DNA of 30,194 nt from UBA2965 sp036526135 (GTDB taxonomy: Bacteria; Pseudomonadota; Gammaproteobacteria; Pseudomonadales; Azotimanducaceae): NCBI GenBank assembly GCA_036526135.1, contig DATCZA010000080.1, positions 1 to 30,194 of the forward strand, given 5' to 3'. Below, one piece after another: positions 22,607 through 30,051 of this stretch (position 1 is the stretch's first letter; each line of letters begins with the position of its first letter). The notes beneath the pieces were generated by a model. That model ran no database searches, had not been told where the DNA came from, and saw only the letters and a program-made list of their open reading frames with translations. The translations under genes and the position numbers were made by a program.

Positions 22607-23560
22607 TCAATCGATAGGGGGCGCTTCGTTGGTCGTCCCTTCGCCCTCAGCAACCGACGCGTTGACCTGACCGCTGAATTCGATGTCCGGCACGGCGGCG
22701 CCTTCAGCCGCGTCCGTGGCGGGATCGTCATCGAGTCCCTGACAGGTAAAGGCAACCGTGTAGTCGCCAGGATCCAGGTAGTGCACCGTGTAGGTATATG
22801 CACCCGCCTTCTCCGGGTTGGACCGGACCGGCGCCGTGGTCACGGGCTCGCCGAAGCTGCCGAGATCATCGGGCGTCGTGTCGTGATTTCGGTAAACATA
22901 CACCAGGTTGCCGTCGCCTTCGGCGTTGCTCGTGCAGGACTCAGCCATGATCAAAGCATCCGCCACGCTGCCGGTCAGGCTGCCGTACTGGGTCATGTCA
23001 ATCAGTCGCAGCGCCGGGGTGAGCTTGTACGCATCCTTGGCGTCTGGACTCGGGCTCACCAGCCCCTCCGGATCGGTCAGCCCTTTGCGGACGTCCCAGT
23101 CGAGAAGCACCGCGTTGCTCTTGCCGGCGGTCACCACAAAACCGCTCACCAGACGTACCGTGCCGCTCGGCACCTCCAGCTCGACCATGCCGTTGGATTT
23201 GCTCTCCACCACGTACGAATCCAGAATCCCGTCGATCTCCGCGTTGGTGTGCAGTTCGATCCAGTTGTAGCGGCCCGCGTCGACGGTCTGGGCATCCAGC
23301 AACGGAAACACGCTGCCGTTCTGCAGGTCGAGGAGCTGAACCTTCTCGGAGAGCGCAAAGTCGATGGCAGGCCCGCTCTGGGGCTTGAGCGTGATGCCAC
23401 GGAATTCAACGTGAACCGCCATCACGCCGTCGACGGGGGCATCCGTCAGGCCGACGGTCAACGTGCCGGTGGATGGACCCTCATCGGATCCGCTGGATCC
23501 CCCACATCCCAACATTGACCAGGTCAACGCCGCAAAGACAATCGAACGGTACGCAGACAT
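22607..23560 (-). CDS. DUF4382-domain lipoprotein
   Basis: The protein has 317 residues from ATG 23560, which is preceded by AGGAGAAGGAG. It opens with a lipoprotein signal: SIVFAALTWSMLGC, then a Gly/Ser-rich linker. The DUF4382 domain follows: TGTLTVGLTDAPVDGVMAV, VEFRGITLKPQSG, LLDLQNGSVFPLLDAQTV and RYNWIELHTNAE. The second half includes YTVHYLDPGDYTVAF, which looks like a beta-sandwich repeat such as a carbohydrate-binding or FlgD-like fold. It ends with a low-complexity Glu-rich tail. The function is unknown; surface exposure or anchoring is likely. A 280-base gap upstream carries a palindrome that may regulate it. Confidence 0.82.
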   Translation of the reverse strand: MSAYRSIVFAALTWSMLGCGGSSGSDEGPSTGTLTVGLTDAPVDGVMAVHVEFRGITLKPQSGPAIDFALSEKVQLLDLQNGSVFPLLDAQTVDAGRYNWIELHTNAEIDGILDSYVVESKSNGMVELEVPSGTVRLVSGFVVTAGKSNAVLLDWDVRKGLTDPEGLVSPSPDAKDAYKLTPALRLIDMTQYGSLTGSVADALIMAESCTSNAEGDGNLVYVYRNHDTTPDDLGSFGEPVTTAPVRSNPEKAGAYTYTVHYLDPGDYTVAFTCQGLDDDPATDAAEGAAVPDIEFSGQVNASVAEGEGTTNEAPPID

Positions 23561-23653
23561 AACTCCTTCTCCTGTTGACCTTCGACCACGCGGCTGTTTC
23601 CACGCGTGAACGAGACCTAAGCAGGTACGACGCATCGGGTCGCCGATCGGCTG

Positions 23654-23667
23654 CGACGCATGCGTCG
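23654..23667. repeat. 14-base perfect palindrome in the gap upstream of the DUF4382 gene
   Basis: The sequence CGACGCATGCGTCG reads the same on both strands. Its left half, CGACGCAT, also occurs at 23628-23635, 26 bases away. The pair lies about 70-110 bases upstream of the DUF4382 start and more than 170 bases before the plus-strand gene at 23841. It could be an operator; no regulator is found in the window. The rest of the gap 23561-23840 shows no gene that I can support. Confidence 0.4.
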
Positions 23668-23840
23668 ATCTGCCAAATGGTTCACCCCCGAGGCGTTAGC
23701 GGCTTCACGCTCGGGTGGCTGTGACCGAGAAAGTCATGCGGTGCTGATAAGCGGTGCAGAGCCGCGCAAGCCAGGGTCGAAACGAGAAACGGCCGACTTC
23801 TGCTAACCTCGATCCAATCACAATCTCCGGGAGAACCATT

Positions 23841-24404
23841 GTGGCGCGCGCAAAGTTGTTGGAGCTTTTGCAGGTGGCAGGCAATCTGGGGCTGATCGCC
23901 GGGCTGATTCTGGTCGGCGTTCAGATCACCGACTCGAACCGCATCGCCTCAGCGGAGCTCTTCGGTAGCAGCGTCGGCTCCGTCATCTCAATCAACACCG
24001 AGCAGCTCGGCGACTCACCTGGTGAGGCGATGTCACGCGTGCTGTACGACCCTGCTGCCGCGGAAACCTCGGACCTCTACATCGCCGACCGAATTTACGA
24101 CGCGCTGCTGCGCCAGCTGGTCCGTGTGCACGTATTCGACGCCATGGGGCTTTACGGTGACGACGAGCTCGTCAGCCCCGCGGGGTTCGTAGGCCTTCAC
24201 TTCGAGTTCTTCGCCTGTCCCTATGGCCTCGCCTGGCTCGACCAGCAAATCGAGCTGTTTGACACCCGCGGCAACGAGGAGCTGGCAATTCTCACGAGCC
24301 TGAAGATGCTGCGGGAGCTCGCGGGCGCCGAAAGCGCGCGCGTGAGGCTCGAGGATCGCCTGGAGCGGGTGGGGGCCCTGCTGGCGCAGCTGGACGACAG
24401 CTGA
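23841..24404 (+). CDS. Unidentified protein with one N-terminal membrane helix
   Basis: The protein has 187 residues from GTG 23841, preceded by GGGAGA six bases upstream; I rejected the in-frame ATG at 23754 because it would add a low-complexity stretch before the helix. One membrane helix is visible at about residues 8-30 (VAGNLGLIAGLILVGVQI). The rest is mostly helical and soluble, with no catalytic motif I recognise, and it ends in an acidic and basic amphipathic helix (RLEDRLERVGALLAQL). Similar proteins are known only as hypothetical. It is divergent from the DUF4382 gene and followed by the P450 gene after 147 bases that show no clear terminator. Confidence 0.75.
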   Translation: MARAKLLELLQVAGNLGLIAGLILVGVQITDSNRIASAELFGSSVGSVISINTEQLGDSPGEAMSRVLYDPAAAETSDLYIADRIYDALLRQLVRVHVFDAMGLYGDDELVSPAGFVGLHFEFFACPYGLAWLDQQIELFDTRGNEELAILTSLKMLRELAGAESARVRLEDRLERVGALLAQLDDS

Positions 24405-24551
24405 AGTCATAACGACGGCCGCTCGCGGGCGCACGCCCTTTGGTATTGGTATGCTCTGCAACAGATAAACGAACGTCTGCCCGGTAAAGGGGCAACAGCG
24501 GTCCGATAGATCCGGACGAGCACCCGCTGCGAGGCGCCAGGAGTCCAGCCC

Positions 24552-25781
24552 ATGATCGACCTGAACCGCCCGGTGAATCTGGCTTCGCCGGAGTTCGCGA
24601 AGGACAAGTACGAATGGTACGAGCGCATCCGCGAGGAGCGCCCGGTGTTCCAGACCAAGATCAGCGTGCTTACCGTCTACACCGTTTCCCGCTACGAGGA
24701 CTGCACGAACGTCCTCAAGGACCCGAACGTTCTGCGCAACCGCACCACGGCCACCGGAGGAAGCCGCTTCCCCTTCCCCATGCCGAAGTCCGTCCAGCCG
24801 CTCGTGCAGAGCATGATCCAGGAAGACGACCCGAATCACCGGCGCCTGCGCGAGCTGGTCAGACGGGCCTTCCGGCCCCAAGCCATCGAGCAGCTGGAGA
24901 GCCAGATCGACGCCTACTCCCACGAACTGCTCGACGGGCTGGCGCGCAGGGACAGCTTCGATCTTCAGGCCGACTACGCGCGACCGATCCCCATCCGCAT
25001 GATCGGCGACATGATGGGGCTTTCCCGCGAGGCGGTACCGCAATTTCAGAAGGCGATCCGAGTGCTCTCGGAGGGCTTCAACGGGCTGAAGGTGCTGCGA
25101 ACGCTGTTTCTGGATCTGCCCGGCGCCGTTCGTTTCGTCCGCGCCCTGCTCGACGAGAAACGCTCGATGCCGGGCGACGACGTCCTCACCGGGCTCATCG
25201 AAGCCGAGGACGATGGCGACCGGCTCACCGACGACGAGCTGGTGGCCATGGTATTTCTGTTGATCGTCGGTGGGTTCGAGACGACGCTGCATCTCATCAC
25301 CAACGGGGTCGTAACGCTCCTCGAGCACCCCGAGCAGCTGCAGCGGCTGAAGGAAGATCCCGGCCTGATCGATTCGGCGGTGGAGGAGATCCTCCGACAC
25401 CGGGGTCCCGTGCACGGCACCAAGCCGGGCTACGCCCGGGAGGACATCACGCTTCATGGCATGACGATTCCGAAGGGGAAGCCCATCATGCCGCTGCTTG
25501 CCGCCGCCAATCACGACCCACGGGTGTTCGAGAAACCACAGACATTCGACATCGCCCGCTCACCCAATCGTCACCTCGGCTTCGGCCATGGCGTGCACTT
25601 CTGCCTGGGCGCACACCTCGCCCGGGCCGAAGCGCGGGTGGCGCTGCGCAACCTATTCGAGCGATTTCCCGACCTGCAGCTGGCCGTGGATCCGGCGTCC
25701 CTCAAGCTGCAGGCCATGCCGGGCTGGCACCGCTACGACGGGCTGCCCGTGATTGCCGGGAAAATGCGCTCAGCCGCCTAG
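24552..25781 (+). CDS. Bacterial cytochrome P450
   Basis: The protein has 409 residues, a soluble class I-type bacterial P450 without membrane anchor. The heme signature FGHGVHFCLGAHLAR places the axial thiolate at Cys351. EEILR (Glu279, Arg282) is the ExxR motif of the K helix. GGFETT (240-245) is the I-helix oxygen-activation segment, with Glu before the Thr pair. DPNHRRLRELV (93-103) is the C-helix. It needs a ferredoxin and a reductase; neither is encoded nearby. Substrate is unknown, but terpenoid, steroid or fatty-acid hydroxylation fits. AGGAG lies eight bases before the ATG. It converges with the second GMC gene with a six-base gap. Confidence 0.96.
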   Translation: MIDLNRPVNLASPEFAKDKYEWYERIREERPVFQTKISVLTVYTVSRYEDCTNVLKDPNVLRNRTTATGGSRFPFPMPKSVQPLVQSMIQEDDPNHRRLRELVRRAFRPQAIEQLESQIDAYSHELLDGLARRDSFDLQADYARPIPIRMIGDMMGLSREAVPQFQKAIRVLSEGFNGLKVLRTLFLDLPGAVRFVRALLDEKRSMPGDDVLTGLIEAEDDGDRLTDDELVAMVFLLIVGGFETTLHLITNGVVTLLEHPEQLQRLKEDPGLIDSAVEEILRHRGPVHGTKPGYAREDITLHGMTIPKGKPIMPLLAAANHDPRVFEKPQTFDIARSPNRHLGFGHGVHFCLGAHLARAEARVALRNLFERFPDLQLAVDPASLKLQAMPGWHRYDGLPVIAGKMRSAA

Positions 25782-25787
25782 CTGCGA

Positions 25788-27419
25788 TCAGCGACGCGAG
25801 CCTGCCGCGTCCTCTTCGATCAGGTCGCTTGCCCGCCAACCCAGCGCCATGGCCGGGGCATTGGTGTTGCCCGAGACCAGGGAGGGCATCACAGAGCAAT
25901 CGGCGACGCGCAAACCTTCGACGCCCCTGACCCGCAACCGGCCGTCCACCACCGCGCCTTCGTCCCGGCCCATCCGGCAGGTGGCCACACCGTGCAGGCC
26001 GCTGGTGGAAAGCCGCCGCACGGCGTTGAGGATCTCCTCGTCCGTCTGGCAGGTCGGCCCGGGGATCAGCTCGTCGCCGACGTACCTGGCCAGCGCTGGC
26101 TGGCGCACGTAGCGGCGCATGTAACGGACCATGGCGACCGCCGCCGCGCGATCGTAATCCGTGCTGAGCCAGTTGGGCACGATCACCGGCGGGTCGTCAG
26201 GATCGGCGGAGCGCAGACGCACCGTGCCTTCGCTTGTCAGATTCAGGAGCTGGCCGTAGATGGTCATGCCCGGCTTGCTATCGGGCGACGCCAGCTGAAC
26301 CGGAAAGTTGTCGTTGCTGCGCGCGTAGTTGAAGGCGCCGAGGTAGAGCTGCGTGTCCGGCCGGTTGGCGCCGGGCACGGCGCGGACGAAGGCCCCGACC
26401 TCGAAGGGTCCGGTGGCGAGCGGGCCGCCGCGGGTCGCCACGTACTGCAGCGCGCTGCCCACCAGACCCAGGCCGCGCAGCCGATGGTTCAGGCCCTTGG
26501 TTCCCTTAAGCTTGTGCGGCATCGAAAAACCCAGATGCTCGCGCATCCGCGCGCCCACGTCGGGAACGTCGCGCACCACTTCGATGCCGTGATCCCGCAG
26601 GTGGTCGGCCGGGCCGATGCCGGAGAGCTGCAGAATCTTGGGAGAGAGGATGGTGCCGGCCGAGAGGATGATCTCGCCCCGGGCCTCAAAGACCCGCCTG
26701 TCACCCGCGACGCGACACGCCACCGCCACGGCCCGATTGCCATCGAAGCACACCCGATCGACGTGGGCCTGCGACTGCACGTGCAGGTTGGGGCGCCGCC
26801 GGGCGGCCTTCAGAAAAGTGCGCGCCGCGCTCTGCCGACGTCCGCGGCGGATGTTGTGAGCATAGTAGCCAACACCCTCGAGCATCTCGTCGTTGAGGTC
26901 GTCCTTGCGCTCCAGGCCCATTTCGCGGCCGGCCTCGATCATGGCCTCGGCTGCGGGATAGCGCAGCTTGCCCGTGCTGACGTGCACCAGCCCACCCGCT
27001 CCGCGGTGGTCGGCTGACCCCAGCTCGTGATCCTCGATGGAGCGATAAGCCGCCTTCATCTCCGCCCAGCCCCACGCCGGGCCGCCAAGCGCCATCCACT
27101 CCTCGTAGTCCTCGGGATGCCCGCGGGAGTAGATCATGCCGTTGATGGAGCTGGAACCGCCGACCACCTTGCCCCGCACCCACACCTCGGAGGCCGGCAG
27201 GTCCGGCTGCCGCGGCTGCTCGACCGGAAAGAACCAGGCGTGGTCGGGGCTCCTGACCAGCTTCCCGATGCCCTTGGGTATGCCGATGAGGGGGCTCCTG
27301 TCCACCCCACCCGCCTCCAGGAGCAGAACGTTCACGCCGGGATCTGCGGAGAGCCGATAGGCCAGCACGCAGCCGGCCGAACCAGCACCGACGATGATGT
27401 AGTCGTACGCCTGGGCCAT
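25788..27419 (-). CDS. GMC-family FAD-dependent oxidoreductase (second copy)
   Basis: The protein has 543 residues from ATG 27419; an upstream in-frame ATG would overlap the preceding gene heavily. GAGSAGC at 11-17 and LLLEAGG bind FAD. GGSSSINGMIY at 87-97 and SPKILQLSGIGP are the GMC signatures. The C-terminal substrate domain has LHGVATCRMG with the probable catalytic His and SGNTNAPAM with the second active-site residue region. It is probably an alcohol dehydrogenase that could act on an alcohol made by the neighbouring P450; this is an inference. GGGGGG lies in front of the ATG, which follows the stop of the isomerase-like gene by one base (TGAGATG). Confidence 0.93.
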   Translation of the reverse strand: MAQAYDYIIVGAGSAGCVLAYRLSADPGVNVLLLEAGGVDRSPLIGIPKGIGKLVRSPDHAWFFPVEQPRQPDLPASEVWVRGKVVGGSSSINGMIYSRGHPEDYEEWMALGGPAWGWAEMKAAYRSIEDHELGSADHRGAGGLVHVSTGKLRYPAAEAMIEAGREMGLERKDDLNDEMLEGVGYYAHNIRRGRRQSAARTFLKAARRRPNLHVQSQAHVDRVCFDGNRAVAVACRVAGDRRVFEARGEIILSAGTILSPKILQLSGIGPADHLRDHGIEVVRDVPDVGARMREHLGFSMPHKLKGTKGLNHRLRGLGLVGSALQYVATRGGPLATGPFEVGAFVRAVPGANRPDTQLYLGAFNYARSNDNFPVQLASPDSKPGMTIYGQLLNLTSEGTVRLRSADPDDPPVIVPNWLSTDYDRAAAVAMVRYMRRYVRQPALARYVGDELIPGPTCQTDEEILNAVRRLSTSGLHGVATCRMGRDEGAVVDGRLRVRGVEGLRVADCSVMPSLVSGNTNAPAMALGWRASDLIEEDAAGSRR

Positions 27420-27420
27420 C

Positions 27421-28011
27421 TCAGCCCCCCGCCAGCGCTTCTTCGACGAAATCCAGGCGATCCTGGCCGAAGAACATCTCGTCGCCCACGAAGAAGGTCG
27501 GAGCGCCGAAGGCACCCCGATCGGCAGCTTCCTGGGTGTTCTGCTTGAGCAGGTTCTTCACCTCGTCGGTCTCGATGGCGGCAAGGTAGCGGGATGCATC
27601 GAGACCGGCGGCAGCGATGACCTCGCCGAGCACCTCGGGGTCCGACAGGTCGCGGCCGTCCACCCACATGGCCGGGTACGCCGTGGCCATGAGCTGCTCC
27701 ACTGCGCCCTCTTTCTCCGCCAGCGCAGCGGCACGGTCGGCCGGCAGGATGTTGATGATGCCATGGGGATTGGGATTCAAGGTGACGCCGTAACGGCGCG
27801 CAAATCGCTGCAGGTCGCCGGCTATCCAGCGTGCCTTGTTCGGCACCATGACCGGCGAACGGTTCTCCGTAAGCTGGTGCAGGCCGATGGTAAACATGGG
27901 TCGCCAGACGGCGCTGGCGCCGGTCCGCTGGACGATGCCCGGCACCTGGGTCCACGCCAGATAGCTCGGCGGGCTTAAGAAGTCGAAGAAAATTTCCACG
28001 GTTTTGCTCAC
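27421..28011 (-). CDS. DsbA-fold 2-hydroxychromene-2-carboxylate isomerase-like protein
   Basis: The protein has 196 residues. It starts MSKTVEIFFDFLSPPSYLA, where Ser13 matches the conserved catalytic-site serine of the HCCA isomerase / kappa-GST family, and it ends GAFGAPTFFVGDEMFFGQDRLDFV, the family's C-terminal motif. HCCA isomerases use glutathione to open or rotate an aromatic-derived double bond in naphthalene catabolism; many homologues occur in other ring-degradation clusters. The true substrate here is unknown. The start is GTG with GGAGG about ten bases upstream. Its stop is one base before the GMC start, and the SDR gene lies 21 bases upstream, so these form one transcription unit. 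Confidence 0.9.
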   Translation of the reverse strand: MSKTVEIFFDFLSPPSYLAWTQVPGIVQRTGASAVWRPMFTIGLHQLTENRSPVMVPNKARWIAGDLQRFARRYGVTLNPNPHGIINILPADRAAALAEKEGAVEQLMATAYPAMWVDGRDLSDPEVLGEVIAAAGLDASRYLAAIETDEVKNLLKQNTQEAADRGAFGAPTFFVGDEMFFGQDRLDFVEEALAGG

Positions 28012-28032
28012 GATGACACCACCTCCAACCGT

Positions 28033-28764
28033 CTACCAGGGCTCCAGCCAGGGGCGCAGCTGGGTTTCGTGAAGCCATGCGCTGCGGGGCTGGCAGTGAA
28101 TGTTCCAATACGTCTCGGCGATGTCGTCGGGAAGCAGAACGCCGTCCGCAGGACGCTCCTCGAAAACCGACGGCATCACGCGGCGGATGAGCGGCGTGTC
28201 GATGGGCCCGTCGATGATCACGTGGGCCACGTGGATGTTCTGCGGGAAAAGCTCCCGGGCCATGCTCTCGCTCAATGCGCGAAGCGCGTGCTTCGACCCT
28301 GCAAAGGCCGCGAGCCGGGCTTTCCCGCGCAGCGCGGAGGTGGCGCCTGTGAAGAGGATGGTCCCACGCCCCCGCTCCACCATGCGCCGGGACACCTCCC
28401 GCCCCATGACGAAGGCACCGAAGGTGTTGATGCGCCAGACGCGCTCGTAGGCATCTGCCGGGAACTCGGTGATGCTGTGGGATGCACCCACGGCGGCGTT
28501 GTAGCAGGCCACCTCGATGGGTCCGACCTCGGCTTCCACCCGCTCGACCAGATCCACGACCTGGGCTTCTTCGGTCGCATCGCAGCTGTAACCATGGGCC
28601 CGTCCGCCCGCCGCGGCGATCTCGTCCACCAGCCCCTGCAGCTTTTCTCCCTGACGTCGCGCCATGCAGGCGGTGAAACCCTCCCGGGCAAAACGCCGCG
28701 CCACCGCGCCGCCGGTGGCGACCCCGGCCCCGATGACGAGCACCACCTTCTCCGAAGTTGTCAT
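28033..28764 (-). CDS. SDR-family protein with altered catalytic Ser/Tyr
   Basis: The protein has 243 residues. The nucleotide loop is GAGVATGGAVARRF, giving a GxGxxTGG pattern. The catalytic region reads ILFTGATSALRG and LAAFAGSK. Lys158 is retained, but the usual Tyr at Lys-4 is Phe154, and the position 13 residues before it is Ala141 instead of Ser. Related SDRs with FAxxK exist, so this is a subfamily trait and not a local error; it may still bind NAD(P) but follow another mechanism. ATG 28764, with AAGGGGGA upstream, is preferred over TTG 28770. The HsaA-like gene is 71 bases upstream. Confidence 0.88.
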   Translation of the reverse strand: MTTSEKVVLVIGAGVATGGAVARRFAREGFTACMARRQGEKLQGLVDEIAAAGGRAHGYSCDATEEAQVVDLVERVEAEVGPIEVACYNAAVGASHSITEFPADAYERVWRINTFGAFVMGREVSRRMVERGRGTILFTGATSALRGKARLAAFAGSKHALRALSESMARELFPQNIHVAHVIIDGPIDTPLIRRVMPSVFEERPADGVLLPDDIAETYWNIHCQPRSAWLHETQLRPWLEPW

Positions 28765-28835
28765 AGGCAATCCCCCTTGGCCCGACAGTAACCCACCCGG
28801 ATTCCCGAATATAGCGCGAGCCGCCGGTCAGGAGT

Positions 28836-29993
28836 TCAGACGAAGAACATCGGTTCCGTGATCTCGAGCCCGAACTCCAGCCGGCCCGCCTGCTCCAGCC
28901 AGGACGGCTGGGCGAGGATGTGGCGGAGCATCGCGTGCATGTCGCGATGGGCGCGCTCGAGGGGGTTGTCCACGTAGAGGGCGGCGGTGCCGACGAGGGC
29001 AAAGGCACCGTCCACAGTATCCCGGGCGATCGCGATGGCGTGCTGGGCGGCGGCGAAGAGCGCGGCGACGTGCGCAGGGTCGCCCGTCCGGCCAGCCACC
29101 GCATCTTCCCAGACCTGCTCCGTAGATGCGTAAAGGTAGCTTCGGGCCGCCTCGCCGGCCGCGCTCTGCGCGGCCGCAAACGACTGGGCGGCGGACCGGT
29201 CACGCAAGTCGGGCATGCGCGACCCGGTGGTCTTGGTGCGCGCGAGCGTCACGAGCGTCTCCCGAGCCATCCCCGCTATGCCCAGCATCTGGGCGGCGAA
29301 ACCGGCCGACATGTTGCAGAATACGGGCAACCGCTCCAAAGGATGGGCGTCCCCGGGCGGGTCGGCCAGGGAAAACGTGAATCTTTCGGGGACCAGCTGA
29401 CCGGTCACCCTCACGTGATGGCTGCCCGTGCCGCGCAAGCCTCCGGTATGCCAGGTGTCCTCGATCTCGTAGGCGCCCCTGCGCAGGAAAGCCATGCGCA
29501 TCTCGGGCACCTCCGGGGTGAGCATGCTCGTCTCGCCGCCCTCCTCGACGATGAGCAGGAAGGCGATCCACTCGGCGTGCTCGCAGCCCGAGACCAGAGC
29601 CCAGCGGCCGCTCACCCGGTAGCCGTGCTCCTCCCTCACGGCCCGCCCCGATGGCCGCGTCGAGCTGGCGTAGAGCCAACCCGGATCCGCGAATATCTCC
29701 GCCCGGGCGGACCGCTGTAGATAGCGGGCGAGCAGGCAGGGCAGAGCGTTGTTCCAGACCATCCAGGAGAGCGAGGCCTCCGAGGCGGACAGGATCGCCA
29801 GAACGTCGAGAAAGGCGGGGGGCGTGACGCCGGCGCCCTCGAGGGATCCGGGCAGCAGCAGGCGACAGAGCCGACTGGCGGCCAGCGCTTCGACCAGCGG
29901 CGGGGCGAGGCGGCGATCCTGCTCGGTCTCGCCGCGACGTGCCCATGCCAGGGATGCCAATTCCGTTGCTTTGCTTGTCAGCCCGTCCCTCAT
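28836..29993 (-). CDS. Acyl-CoA-dehydrogenase-fold flavoprotein (HsaA/HpaB-like group D monooxygenase or dehydrogenase)
   Basis: The protein has 385 residues. It shows the acyl-CoA dehydrogenase fold: an N-terminal helical part ending GAGVTPPAFLDVLAILSASE, a middle beta-domain with SGRWALVSGCEHAEW, and DTWHTGGLRGTGSHHVRV, which is typical of the HsaA/HpaH subgroup. A C-terminal four-helix bundle ends with HRDMHAMLRHILAQP. It could be a reduced-flavin monooxygenase on a phenol or steroid-derived ring, or a true dehydrogenase; no flavin reductase (HsaB-like) gene is seen. Its ATG lies directly behind an in-frame TAA, so the start is fixed. It follows the dodecin gene closely. Confidence 0.87.
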   Translation of the reverse strand: MRDGLTSKATELASLAWARRGETEQDRRLAPPLVEALAASRLCRLLLPGSLEGAGVTPPAFLDVLAILSASEASLSWMVWNNALPCLLARYLQRSARAEIFADPGWLYASSTRPSGRAVREEHGYRVSGRWALVSGCEHAEWIAFLLIVEEGGETSMLTPEVPEMRMAFLRRGAYEIEDTWHTGGLRGTGSHHVRVTGQLVPERFTFSLADPPGDAHPLERLPVFCNMSAGFAAQMLGIAGMARETLVTLARTKTTGSRMPDLRDRSAAQSFAAAQSAAGEAARSYLYASTEQVWEDAVAGRTGDPAHVAALFAAAQHAIAIARDTVDGAFALVGTAALYVDNPLERAHRDMHAMLRHILAQPSWLEQAGRLEFGLEITEPMFFV

Positions 29994-30046
29994 CGGTTAC
30001 GCCTCAACTCGTTGACGATGCGCTCCAGGTGGGGGCGCCGCGCCAT
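29990..30046 (-). CDS. Possible 18-residue ORF between dodecin and the HsaA-like gene
   Basis: The frame starts with ATG five bases after the dodecin stop and encodes MARRPHLERIVNELRRNR, then ends with TGA overlapping the ATG of the HsaA-like gene (ATGA). The spacing on both sides fits a coupled cistron, and the peptide is strongly basic and helix-prone. No Shine-Dalgarno of note precedes it, and the HsaA-like gene has its own GAGG eight bases before its ATG, so this may be chance. Confidence 0.25.
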   Translation of the reverse strand: MARRPHLERIVNELRRNR

Positions 30047-30051
30047 GCCCG

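Noticed and set aside
24033..25514. 493-codon minus-strand frame opposite the P450
   Set aside because: The P450 frame holds Cys-heme, ExxR and I-helix motifs; the antisense frame has none and no ribosome site.
27332..29203. 623-codon minus-strand frame across the SDR and isomerase genes
   Set aside because: It overlaps three supported genes in a different frame and is Arg/Ala/Gly-rich, typical of an off-frame translation of GC-rich coding DNA.
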